Shown: positions 1 through 9,656 of the stretch, one piece after another | Position numbering within the stretch: the first letter of the stretch is position 1 | Layout: every line of letters begins with the position of its first letter | Source of the DNA: Aspidapion aeneum | Taxonomy: Eukaryota > Arthropoda > Insecta > Coleoptera > Brentidae | Direction: 5' to 3' | Assembly (NCBI GenBank): GCA_963576565.1 | Contig: OY755040.1 | Span: 81,156,541-81,220,540 of the forward strand | Length of the DNA stretch: 64,000 nucleotides | Notes under the pieces: model-generated | The model's database searches: none | The model's input: only the letters and a program-made list of their open reading frames with translations | Told to the model about the DNA's origin: nothing | Position numbers and translations under genes: made by a program

Positions 1-70
1 GCTCTTGTTACATAATGAGAATCATTAAATACGAACTTGGTAAAAACTTATTGATTCACACATAAGATAG

Positions 71-430
71 GGTATATCTTTCTGGGGCTACTCAACGCGG
101 AAGTTAATACAGTCTGTAGAAAAGAGCTGTACGTTAATTGTGTAAAACAGATTCTCGGGAAACATGTAGACCATTGTTATGATAATGATGATTTCTAAAA
201 AATTCTTCGATTATAATCAGGACAGGATTTACAATCTACGCCAGAATAATCTACCTCTGCCTATTCGAAGGTCTGCTCTTACAAAAAATTTCATTATTCA
301 TGAGGGCATAGAGATCTGTAATCTGCCCCAGGACATACAAGAAAAAACTGAGTATAAATATTTCCGCAAATCAGTTAAAGAGTTCTTAGTCGCCAAGGCT
401 TTTTATAGTTTAAGAGAGTTTTATTAGGGT
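71..430 (+). pseudogene. LINE 3' end (RT C-terminal tail), degenerate
   Basis: This is the last part of a non-LTR retrotransposon ORF2. At 71-145 the frame reads GISFWGYSTRK, like the conserved GI..WG block after the fingers/palm of CR1/Jockey-type reverse transcriptases. After stops at 143 and about 170 the same frame resumes at 179 with an 82-codon stretch. Its pattern (N-L-R...LPIRRSALTKNF...EICNLPQDIQE...FRKSVKEFL) matches the usual LINE C-terminus, 'R...LPxxRT...WN.LP..I....FK..LK..L'. The catalytic RT lies before the window start or is lost. Two in-frame stops make it a pseudogene. The clade is not certain. Confidence 0.7.
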
Positions 431-787
431 TAAATTGTTTATTTTTGAGTGTTCTAAAACTATCATTGTTTTCACGTTCAGTAACTTAACATTTTATTTA
501 TTTTTATGTTTTTGCTGTTAATGTTGTTTTTGCGTCTTTTTGACAGAGTTTTATAGAGAACACATACTATAATTATTAATTCTTAGTGCATATCAAAGTT
601 TTTAAACTGTCATTAGATACATTTTGTGTCAGTTAAAATAACATAAAATTTGACAGCTGTGACCGTTATTGTTACTAAGAATAACGGGAACATTCAGAGC
701 AAAAAAGATAGATTTTAAAACAATAAAGATAAGCATAACACAATCGTTAATTTAGTAGTTTAGTTTCACACCCGTTCAACTTTTTGT
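431..787. other. AT-rich DNA, no gene seen
   Basis: No open frame or recognisable repeat is visible. Part may be the 3' UTR of the LINE fragment to the left. The segment touches the truncated 3' end of the RTE element on the right. Confidence 0.4.
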
Positions 788-1414
788 TTATTTATATTTA
801 TTTACTATATATTCCTCTACTTGTTCTATTTTATTTTGGTTTATTCTGACCGTAATAATAATATCTTCATCGGTGTTTGTTATGATTTTAGTTTTAGTGT
901 AGTTCATGCTTAAGCCTATATTTTTCGCTGTTGTATCCAGTTCTTCCAGCATTTTGATCAGTTCTGCTTTCTTGTCTGTTATTAGGGCGATATCATCAGC
1001 ATATCTTAGGTGGTTCAAGAATTGTCCGTTTACTTTGATGCCTATTTCTTCCTAATCTAAGCTTTTAGAAACATCTTGTAGGGCCTGGTTAAATAATTTA
1101 GGGGATATTGTGTCACCCTGGCTAACACCTCTTCTTATGAGGATTGGCTGGGTTCCTTCATTGATTTTGATTAATGTTGTTGCTTCGCTATATATATTGG
1201 CTATTAAGTCTGTTTATCTGTGATCTATTCGGCTATTAATTAAAGATGCTTTTACTGCCCAGTGCTCAATGCTATCGAAGGCGATTTCGAAATCTATAAA
1301 CGCAATATATAGTGGAATGTTATATTCGTTGGCTCGTTCTATTCTTAAATAAGTGGTCAACTGTACTGAAACCTTTTCTAAAGCCTGCTTGTTCCTTTGA
1401 TTGATATCCGTCAA
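788..1414 (-). pseudogene. RTE LINE reverse transcriptase core, broken
   Basis: Minus-strand 1414-1214 holds the RT palm start (ERANEYNIPLYIAFIDFEIAFDSIEH; the first catalytic Asp is in FIDFE). 1018-788 holds the catalytic YADD box (LRYADDIALI) followed by SMNYTKTKI. Between them (about 1213-1019) the sequence is still RT-like but shifted and interrupted. The frame stops at 788, so thumb and C-terminal parts are absent. Non-functional. Confidence 0.82.
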
Positions 1415-1918
1415 ATGTTGTTGTTAGTCTATCTGTTAGTATTTTCATAAGAAGCTTATAAATTACATTGAGGAGTGTTATAGCTCGATAGTTTTTTAGG
1501 TCTGCTCTATCGCTCTATCTTGTGTAGAATAATGGTTATGTATTCTTTCGATTTGTTTGGGAGTATTTTTTCTTTTAGTATTTTATTCAGGAGAATATGA
1601 AGGGTACTAACTACAGCTTTACCACTGTACTTGAGCATTTCTGCCGTTACTTCGTCTTTTCCAGGTGATTTGTTATTTTTCATTTTGTTTAATGCTCTCT
1701 TTATTTCCGCTTATTTCAGGTTGTAGCTATATGTTTATCTTCTTTATTTTTGTTTGGAGTTTCTTCATGATCTCTCGTGATGGTTTCCTTTTTGTTTGGT
1801 ATATTTCTGTAAAGAATAGTTGTGTGATATTTATGATGTCCTCTTTAACGTTAGTTTCTATGCTGCTAATATCCTTTATTTTAATTATTTCATATCTACC
1901 TAGAGTCGGCCTTAGACA

Positions 1919-2152
1919 TTACATATTTCTGTTATTTTCTGTAACTCTCTCAACTTTCATTTCTTGGCTCTTTCTTTTATGTTCTTTTATCATTTTTCTT
2001 ACAGTTTTATTTATTTCTGTATATTCTATAGATGTTCTTTTCCCTTCTCTATCGAGGGTCCGCCTTTTTTCCATCAGTCTCTTTATTTCTTCGGATATAC
2101 AATTTTCCCTCTCTTTATCTTTTTGTGCGATATCTTTTCCTACTTTGGTCAT
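1919..2152 (-). pseudogene. RTE LINE linker between endonuclease and RT
   Basis: 77 codons, very rich in Lys, Arg and Glu (ISEEIKRLMEKRRTLDREG and so on). This is the helical charged linker that sits between endonuclease and RT in RTE LINEs. It lies in order between the two catalytic domains on the minus strand. It has no catalytic residues of its own. Confidence 0.65.
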
Positions 2153-3176
2153 AGCTCTTGTCAGCGTATCATTTATTTCATTTATATTTTCATTTTCGCA
2201 GTCTAAATTTCGGGTTAGCTGTTCCTTTAGCCTATATAGCTTTATTTTGTGTAGGTTTATTCATGTCAAGTTGTTGTTATTAATTTTTCTTTTCATTTCG
2301 AAATTGCTATTAATGCAGATTTTTGTTCTGACCATTCTGTGTTTACTGCCTGTTGTAAAGCTGTTTAGGACTGTTACATCTCTAACGATATTTTTATCAG
2401 TAGTCAGTATGTAATCAATTTCGTTTTTCGTTATTCCATTAGGGCTGAGCCATGTCCACTTTCATTGCGGTTTCTTTCTATAGAAGGAGTTTATTGCATA
2501 AAGCTGTTTTTCCTCTAGAAAATTCATTAGGGTTGTGCCCCTGTCATTCCTTTCTCCATATCCAAAATCTCCTATTTTAATCTCTTCGATGTTCATCCTC
2601 TTACCTAATTTGGCATTGAAATCTCCCATTACTAGTTTCAGATAAGTTTTGTTTTGTTTCATGGCTTTTGAGATGCCATCATAGAATGCTTCGATATGCT
2701 CATCATCGTAGGAAGAGGTGGGGACATATACCTGAATTACTTTAAGTAATGTTCTTTTCATTTTGAGTGTAAGATAGGCAACACGATCTGATATTCCTTT
2801 AATAGTATGGATGTGCTTACTTATTGTTTTATTGATTATGAATCCTACTTCGAAGTTGCTATTATCTGCATTACTTTTATGATATAGTAGATTACCGGAG
2901 TTTTTTGCCTCCCCCAGATTCCGTGAGGCAGACCATAGAGGTGTGGGATTCGGAGAGTTTCCTTCATACCTGGGGACCAATTCCTTTTGTTTTCAAATTC
3001 GCCATAACTTTTCCCATTAGGGGATATTGCATTAAAACACGACGCTTGCCAGGCGTGTTGATTTGTTTATATTCAGCCGCCCAATCTGGCACAGACGCTG
3101 TTCGCAACCGCTCATTTTGAGTCAGACGCTGCTGTGTTTTTTCTTTTTTATTTTTCCCAAAAAGAAGGGTTGCCAC
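2150..3176 (-). pseudogene. RTE LINE endonuclease and 5' region
   Basis: The minus-strand stretch 2980-2462 carries most of an EEP-type endonuclease that would nick target DNA for target-primed reverse transcription. Visible blocks are VIQVYVPTSS, the catalytic-type MGDFNAKLG and GDFGYGERNDRGTTLMNFL. A stop after YRKKPQ (about 2460) is followed in frame by KWTWLSPNG, ITKNEIDYIL and TTDKNI, so the domain is broken by one nonsense change. Upstream, 3176-2964 encodes a 70-residue basic stretch ending in a stop (ANLKTKGIGPQV) that belongs to the 5' region of this family. A change of frame separates it from the endonuclease. Confidence 0.8.
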
Positions 3177-4672
3177 CTACGCTATGTTCGCCGCCGTCCT
3201 TCCTCTCCGCCTTTCATACCGGTGTGGTCTACTTCCGTATCCCTGGGAAAGGGACCATAGACAGGTGCTAACCCTCCGGGTCAAAGAGTACCTGAAATCT
3301 ACGGAAGGCAGAGGTTGATTCATTTCCCCTGATAGACATCTTATGAGGTCTACCCGTACCCGCTTGTTTATCTAGCGATTGGATTTCGATTTCTAGCATC
3401 TCAACTTTTTCTGAGTTGGATTTAAAAGAACGTACGCACATTCCGCAAAAATAGTTGACTTTTCATTATGTTGTAAAAATCTAATTTCTGATGTTCTCGC
3501 AGCGTATACAGGGAATAGATTGACAATTATCACAAGCACATTGGTGGCTTCCTAAATACGCAGTTTGTGCCACATTTTTTGTACGTTTTAGACATTATGT
3601 GAGCCAAGGGAGTTCCAACTAAAAACTGATTAGACGAGACTTTGTTTTTGCTAGGCTAACCTTTCTTAACAATCTGTTTATCTATTTTAGTAAACTTTAT
3701 AAACAATAAAGTTTGTAGGTCTACTATTTTCTTTTATTTGTTTATCAATTTAATTCTGTTTGCCATCGATTTAAATTTAAACAAAAAGTAGATTAAACAA
3801 TACCACACTATTAATAAGTTAAAATGTTAATTAATAATTTTTGTTTAAAATAGGAATAAAGTTTTTTGATACTAGTTTGGCAATTTTTCCTACACTTTAA
3901 CTTATAATTTTTTATATTTCTTTACAGCTTGACTTAAAACGTGTTGCTCTTTTGCGCGCTTTTTTTCTCTTTAGAGGCTTGGAGAACTATGAACACATGA
4001 TGAAGAAACCCTGTAAATATCAAGAAACGGAGGCAACCGTGGAAGCAAGAAAAAACCAGTGCAAGCTTTGGAGGCAATACATCAGTTATAATGGAGTAAT
4101 GGATCTTCACTTTAGTGTGTCGACGCCTACTTTAGGGACGTCAATAGCTCCCTCTATTAAAAGATATTCCAATTAACAATATAAATTAAAAAAGTAAATG
4201 AATCGAATACGATGTTCCCGCCTTCTCTGTGTTTGGCGTGTGTAAGTTTATTATGTATGAAGATAAATTGTTGATTTTGCAATTTTGATACAGGATGTGC
4301 CAAAAAAATATTTTAGAAAAATAATTTTGCAAAAAAAAATTATTTAATTTTACAAAATAATACACTAAAATAATACAATTTAAGATGTATTATTGCAAAT
4401 GTGAAATTTTTTTTGACCCACCCTGGAGACTTTCTAAAATACTACACATTTGACGGATATGTTTTCCCAGAGGTGGGCAAGTCCGCTCTCTTTTTGGCAT
4501 AATCCTGTTTAACATGTTAAACCGATTTTAGGAGATAGGCAGACATACCTTTCTTTGTCTGAGTTAGTTCTCTGGATATAATTTTGACATTTCCATAATT
4601 TTAGGTTAGGAAATACTTGAAATTTAGATAACAAATCAAAACAGATTACTAACCACAGAAATGGATATAGAG

Positions 4673-4773
4673 TAGAATTTCTATGGATATACATCTTTTT
4701 TTTATATTTACTGATATCAGTTACATATTAATGTATCATTGTTTACGTCACTGCATATCCATAAAAATTCTAC
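4673..4773. repeat. short inverted repeat
   Basis: TAGAATTTCTATGGATAT near 4677-4694 is matched in reverse complement by ATATCCATAAAAATTCTA near 4755-4772, with a spacer of about 60 bp. It could be the ends of a tiny foldback/MITE or a chance AT-rich palindrome. No target duplication is clear. Confidence 0.4.
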
Positions 4774-5032
4774 TATAGTACGAGCTCTTAAAATAATTTA
4801 TGACATTTAAGCAGCGCCATCTATCAGCAACCCGCGAATGTTTTTGGCGCTCTTCACGTTGTATATTCTTATACTCTTAGTTTGTTTATTTATTTTAAAT
4901 TGACAAGTCAATTATTATACCCTTATTATTTATTTGTTACACTTTTGAGCCAATTTCGCGCACACACTTTTTTTGAAACATTTCAGCCCTACAAATGTAT
5001 CTATAACTCTACTTCGGAATGAGCTACAAAAC

Positions 5033-5192
5033 TCAAATTTAAATTTTTTCTCCTCCCCTATACATGTAAAGTTATTTAAAATTAACATTGCACAATTTGA
5101 GAAACACTAGAGAGCTGAAAATATTTAATTTTTTTTTTTTAACTCAAACTTTTAATTCACTTTCCACTCCTATACATGCAAAATTATTTAAA
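5033..5192. repeat. two-copy tandem duplication, about 110 bp
   Basis: The motif CTCCCCTATACATGTAAAGT...TTATTTAAAA (5050-5082) recurs as CTCCTATACATGCAAAAT..TTATTTAAAA (5167-5192). Each is preceded by a similar CTCAAA..TTTAA run. A degenerate tandem duplication with no coding capacity. Confidence 0.4.
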
Positions 5193-5806
5193 AGGTATAT
5201 TTCTTACTTCCTAAAATGCTGAAAACCTGGATTTGGCACAGTGACAGAAATTATAAACAGGTTCTCAAAAATTAACCCTCCCCCACTTACTCTTTTTCAC
5301 GTAAAAGCAAATCAGGCATATGTATAACAAATAAATAAACAATTGTATCTCCCAATTAGTAAGAGCCTCTTTTCATTAAAAGATTTAATTTGTATTATAA
5401 AAATGAATGTAGATAATCATACAAAAAAATTAACACTTCCTGTCTAGTAACAAATTAAACATTAAAAAAATTCGCAAACCCACAGAAATAGAGTTGCAAT
5501 GGTACACCAAATTACCAATACCTCTATTAGTAAAACATAAATTAAGTAATAAAAATAGAAATTTACTCATTTCAAAAGGAAAATTAAAAAAGGTAAAAGA
5601 GATCGGGAATAGGCATCGTAAATGTCAGTTTTAAATATTCTTCCACACTACTTTTACTACTTTAAAACTCAATATTATGCAAATCCTTTAAAAAATTTGT
5701 GAAATCTTAAGAAATTATATATTTTAGATCCTGGGAATCGGTCAATAGAAATCCATCTTTTTTGTTTGTTTTAGTTTATTCAATGGAAAGTTCTACACTT
5801 ATAATT

Positions 5807-6104
5807 TATATATATAATTTTTCTAGACAAAACAATAATTTATGATAAAAAAAACAACATTACAAGTAAAATTGAAAAAATGGGGGGAAAACATTTTTTA
5901 TTTTAAATTAATAATCATAGTAAGTTTAAATTTTTTTATCATAGTGCAAACTTTTAAATCCATTATGTTTTTTTTTGCCTGAATATTCCGTTTTGCTATT
6001 TTATATTACATTTTAAATTTGTTTTTTAACTATGTACTTGTAATGTTGTGTTTTTTAATCATAAATTATTGCTTTGTCTAGAAAAATTATATATATATAA
6101 TACT
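5807..6104. mobile_element. MITE-like inverted-repeat element, about 298 bp
   Basis: The two ends are long imperfect inverted repeats. The left arm (about 5807-5868: TATATATATAATTTTTCTAG, ACAAAACAATAATTTATGAT, then AACATTACAAGTA) is repeated inverted at about 6035-6104. The outside bases TTATAATT occur at 5799-5806 and again at 6105-6112, which would be an 8-bp target duplication of hAT type. The element has no ORF. The duplication is AT-rich, so the superfamily is only a suggestion. Confidence 0.55.
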
Positions 6105-6301
6105 TTATAATTTACTTTTATCTTTTTAAAAAACTTTATTTTGATTAACTACAATATAGGACTTAAACGTTATAATTGAACGTGTACTTAAGAACGATTC
6201 TAAAGAGAATGAATTAACATTACAATGATTTTAGTTTATATAAAGAAAAAGTGCTGATTAAGCAATGGAATAATTCCTTAATATTTTAGATTTAAACATC
6301 T

Positions 6302-9300
6302 TGTAACGTGTCATTTTTACGTTTAAGGCAACGTTACATATTTGCTTATTTAGGTAAATAATCAAGGCTCTTCGACTCGTCTTTCTGTACACAAATTAAG
6401 GGTATTTTATAGAGCTAGGTTTGGAGGTTATTTAGTGTCCAAAAAGTTACCTTATAAAGGAGACATTCCATCGAATTACTGTGGACACTACGCACATCGC
6501 ATTATCTGGACATCGTAATTGGAATTTAAGATCACAGGTTTCGGGGAAAAATCACATTAAAACTTTTGATTGTTTTGTTTGTCTGTAAAATTTTGTAATT
6601 TTCTTTGACGTTCACGGAGATAAACAGCTGTTCTGCTGGGGAATGGCGGCGTTGCCGCATCACAAATGGTTTTAGTAACAGGAAGGAAACATTTAGATGA
6701 ACATTTCATTCGCTTATGTTTCTTTTCGAGGATATTGGGACAATCCGAACCTCATATCCTTCACGGATTAGCTAGTTTTGATAGCACGAAAACATATTTG
6801 GGTCCACGGGTCGACCAGGAACAACCGAGGCTCCGCCCCCTTTGATATCTTTGTTAATTTGATAGGGAGGGGATAGAATAAATACGAGTTATGCACTTTT
6901 GTGGAGATAAACGAGGAATAAAAACCAGGACTAAAAGAATAAACAAAATCGTATTTTTATATTATATAGGTTTATATATGGTCATAGTTGTGTAAAGTTA
7001 ATAACTAGCTCAGTTAGTCGGATTGAAGGGCTTTGTAGGGCTAGCTAGTGGTGAGCACTGAATCTGAACACTCTTAGGCCGGGTTTGAGCAGTAGTTCAA
7101 TGTGTATTTTTAGGTTTAAGTTCAGAAACAACTTTATTAATGTAGAAATGTTTTACAAGAATGGCGTCAAACCATATGAATCTTAGAGAAAACATAGATA
7201 AAGAGCAAAGGAAACTTTTGACTAAAACTGTAACTAAAATACAACTAAATTCTACACTTAGTATAGCTTTACCCATATGGGAATTGGTTGAATGTTCGAA
7301 TATTCCTGGGGTTTGCTGCATGCTCTGATCTCCAGTAATTGATTTTACAGTTGATGGTTTCAATGCTGAGCTTCTTATAGTCCTGCTGGTTATTTTCCTC
7401 CTACTTGCTATGTTGGCGGGGGTCCGGTAGGCAAATGTTCGGTCTATGTATGGAGGGTGTCTCGACGTTCTTGTTATAAAAATTTCAACCGTGGAAATAG
7501 ATCCGATAACACCTCAAGGTGCGTTTTACGTATTTTCAGTATCCCCTTGGTCGATGCTGCCCCCTATATACCGGTACGAAAGTATTGATGTATTTCCTCA
7601 TTGGTTAGTTTGAAAACCGCGGGTTTTTTCCTCCAGTCTCGCAAACCAGATTTAGTGATTTTTTGGTGAGAGCGTTTTTTTTTAAATAGGTTTGCATCCT
7701 TATTTGAATTTAACCGGGAAAATTAGGTTGATACTGTCCCACCAGATCTACTAACGGTTTCCGGCCACTTAATTTTTTGTGTTCTCGACAAAGTGCCTTG
7801 TCTTTTTCCTAAAGAATTTTGGCTGGGCTGGTGGCCGTCTAGTGGTGTCGCCATTGTTTTGTGGTTATTGGCATTTAATGGCATTGCAGTAGTTGCAGAT
7901 TATACCAAAGACGGTATAATTGTGAGCCGTCGTGTTTAGGCGAATCTTAAAGTGACGCTCACACCCTTGAGAGGGAGTTAAGGCAGCCTACGCCATTTCT
8001 ACGGGAAATAAGAGTGCCCTGTCCATTCCATCGACGGGACAGTTGTGCTGGACGCTGGTGTGAAGCCGGGTGTAGCACTGTAACCCTGGGAAAGGGTTTT
8101 TACGCTCGGGCAAGGATCCCACAACCTTTTCACAACCATGTGCTGCCCTAGTACCATGTGCTAAGGGATCTTCAAGGAAGGCGCGAACAAACCAGAGCAG
8201 CAGTTGCAGGGAGGATGTTTGAAAGCTTCCAGGTTTACAAATCAAAACACCCTCTTCTTTAACCATAAAATAATCAAGGACCAAGGTAGGAGTTTTCTTC
8301 AATTTCACGCAAGCAACAATTTTTTTGATATAATTTTTCTCCATAAAGTTTATAGTATAATTTAACATTTCGTGTAAACGCAAGGTAAAGGTATGACGTC
8401 ATAACCCAAGAGTTTGCGGCATATTTATTAAGTTGACTTGTTTTCCTTCATTTCATTCATTTAAGACAATTTCTTTTGTGAAATTTGGAGTGCCTTGCTA
8501 TTTTGGCCCGAACTTGTTTAATTTTTTTTTATTTAGCATATTTCATGTTTCCATTCTTAATTTTTCCTTTTTTTTTAACCACATTTGAAATATACAAGAT
8601 GAACTAAATCTTTGTGTTATTTGTACAATCGTATGGACCAACTTTGCAGAGACAAAAGAGAGATGAGGTTATATTTTTTTGCGGTTTTCTTACATTGATT
8701 TACCTCATGGGGTGGATCTTGGACTGGGTTGCTGTCTGTCTCATTCTACCCAACGTAGAATGATGACAGCAGATATTTGGTCCAGATCTCCCCTATGATG
8801 GAATGATTTTGTAAGTGTATATTTTTCTTTTACAATCATTTATATAATGGAGTCTCACACTACTGACTCAAAGTAGGTACACTGTGACCTGTTGGAAATG
8901 TGCATCTACCTATAAGGAACTTTCTATTTGTGTCATTTTGATTCATTTAGGAATCTTTTAGAATTTTATTTTGTTTATTAGTCAATTTTTTTGGGTTTTT
9001 TAATTACACAAATACTCTGGAAGCCTCGGAAGTAAGTAGAGTTTTATTGTTTGGCTACAACGTTTGGGTTGAACTGTATTTTTAATTAAGATCTTCTTTG
9101 TAAAACATTGATATTAAAACACTGTGGCGCTTAAAATTTTCTTATTTCTGAACCCCCCCTTCTCCACTGTATAAAAGTTACCGGGCATATCAATGTTTTA
9201 CCTAGCTGGAAAATACAGTTCTGCTTCCGGATATTTGTTTAATTATTCAGTAGTTTTTTGTGTCAACAATCGGCACAGCGTTATTGCTCTATTTATAGTG

Positions 9301-9366
9301 TCACAAAATGGCGGCAACGTCTTTTAGTTGCCACAAATGTCACCCAACGCATTTTAATTGGCCACA
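6302..9366 (+). mobile_element. Solo LTR of Gypsy-L family, intronless form (copy A)
   Basis: About 3.07 kb, starting TGTAACGTGTC and ending GGCCACA. It is homologous over nearly its whole length to the 5' LTR at 29535-35194 (copy B) and, for the first 1.07 kb, to the 3' LTR at 46311 (copy C). No primer site or gag-pol follows it, so it is a solo LTR. Relative to copy B it lacks two GT...AG segments exactly (junctions 8016|8017 and 8094|8095), consistent with descent from spliced RNA. It also has about 0.6 kb of extra sequence between about 8500 and 9110. No clean target duplication: the flanks are ATCTT and TTCTT. Open frames on its minus strand (7097-7363, 7988-8383) are treated as fortuitous. 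Confidence 0.85.
8017..8094 (+). other. 78-bp untranslated exon between two lost introns (copy A)
   Basis: This block is continuous with its neighbours here. In copy B the equivalent block (31434-31510) is flanked by a 191-bp and a 144-bp GT...AG insertion. It is GC-richer than its surroundings and begins with a self-complementary stretch (CTGTCC...GGGACAG) that could form a hairpin. Interpreted as an internal non-coding exon of the LTR transcript. Confidence 0.7.
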
Positions 9367-9656
9367 TTCTTAGAACTAAAGTGCAATTCGGCAGGAATGC
9401 GTGTTTATTCCATGAGAGACGCAAGTTAGCAGAATGGTCTTCTTATCTTGAAAGGTTCTGAGAAATAAAGTGCTGATTCGGCTTGAATCCACGTGTTGTT
9501 TATTTCATGGGAAACGCAAGTCAGCAGAATAAGCTTCTTATCTGGATGATTCTCGGGTGTCATAGAAGATTCCGGTTTCTTCTAAGTGTAGGCAGGATAT
9601 TTTCATATAACGGCTTCCCTCTTTTTGAAAAAGTTGGCCTTATAAGGCAGCTTTTA
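9367..9656 (-). repeat. Probable 3' noncoding/LTR end of the errantivirus-like element
   Basis: This lies directly downstream (minus strand) of the env stop, where the 3' LTR should be, and is cut by solo LTR copy A. It contains an approximate 89-bp tandem duplication. AAAGTGCAATTCGGC...ACGCAAGTTAGCAGAAT at about 9379 recurs as AAAGTGCTGATTCGGC...ACGCAAGTCAGCAGAAT at about 9468. The other LTR of this provirus is not in the window, so identity as an LTR is inferred from position only. Confidence 0.4.

Larger units (their letters stand above)
788..3420 (-). mobile_element. RTE-clade LINE, degenerate, 3' end missing
   Basis: Read on the minus strand from about 3420 to 788, this shows in order a leader/ORF1-like part, an apurinic-type endonuclease, a basic linker and a reverse transcriptase. 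Wording such as MGDFNAKLG, GDFGYGERNDRG, FIDFEIAFDSIEH and LRYADDIAL is typical of the RTE group that insect gene sets often mislabel 'craniofacial development protein 2-like'. The reading frame changes several times and has in-frame stops. RT homology ends soon after the YADD block, at VEEYI near 800, where a TAAATAAATATAAATAAAC-like tail begins. The usual RT C-terminus is therefore missing. LINEs normally lose the 5' rather than the 3' end, so a later deletion or early polyadenylation is likely. Confidence 0.88.
3421..5806. other. AT-rich intergenic DNA, no gene recognised
   Basis: About 2.4 kb of AT-rich sequence. A 74-codon open frame at 3952-4176 resembles no family I know and has ordinary base use, so I do not call it a gene. 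The segment contains the small inverted repeat at 4673-4773 and a duplicated block at 5033-5192, listed separately. Confidence 0.45.

Noticed and set aside
1665..2414. 249-codon plus-strand frame, very hydrophobic
   Set aside because: It is the antisense of the RTE LINE linker and endonuclease. Phe/Ser/Leu/Ile richness comes from reading an A-rich coding strand backwards.
3952..4176. 74-codon frame preceded by TTTTCTCTTTAG, exon-like
   Set aside because: One acceptor-like site and a short frame without similarity or a partner exon are not enough to call a host gene.
7097..7363. Antisense 88-codon frame in LTR copy A, similar to 47049-47324
   Set aside because: Shared only because the LTRs are copies. 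Indels between copies are not kept in multiples of three, and there is no recognisable domain.
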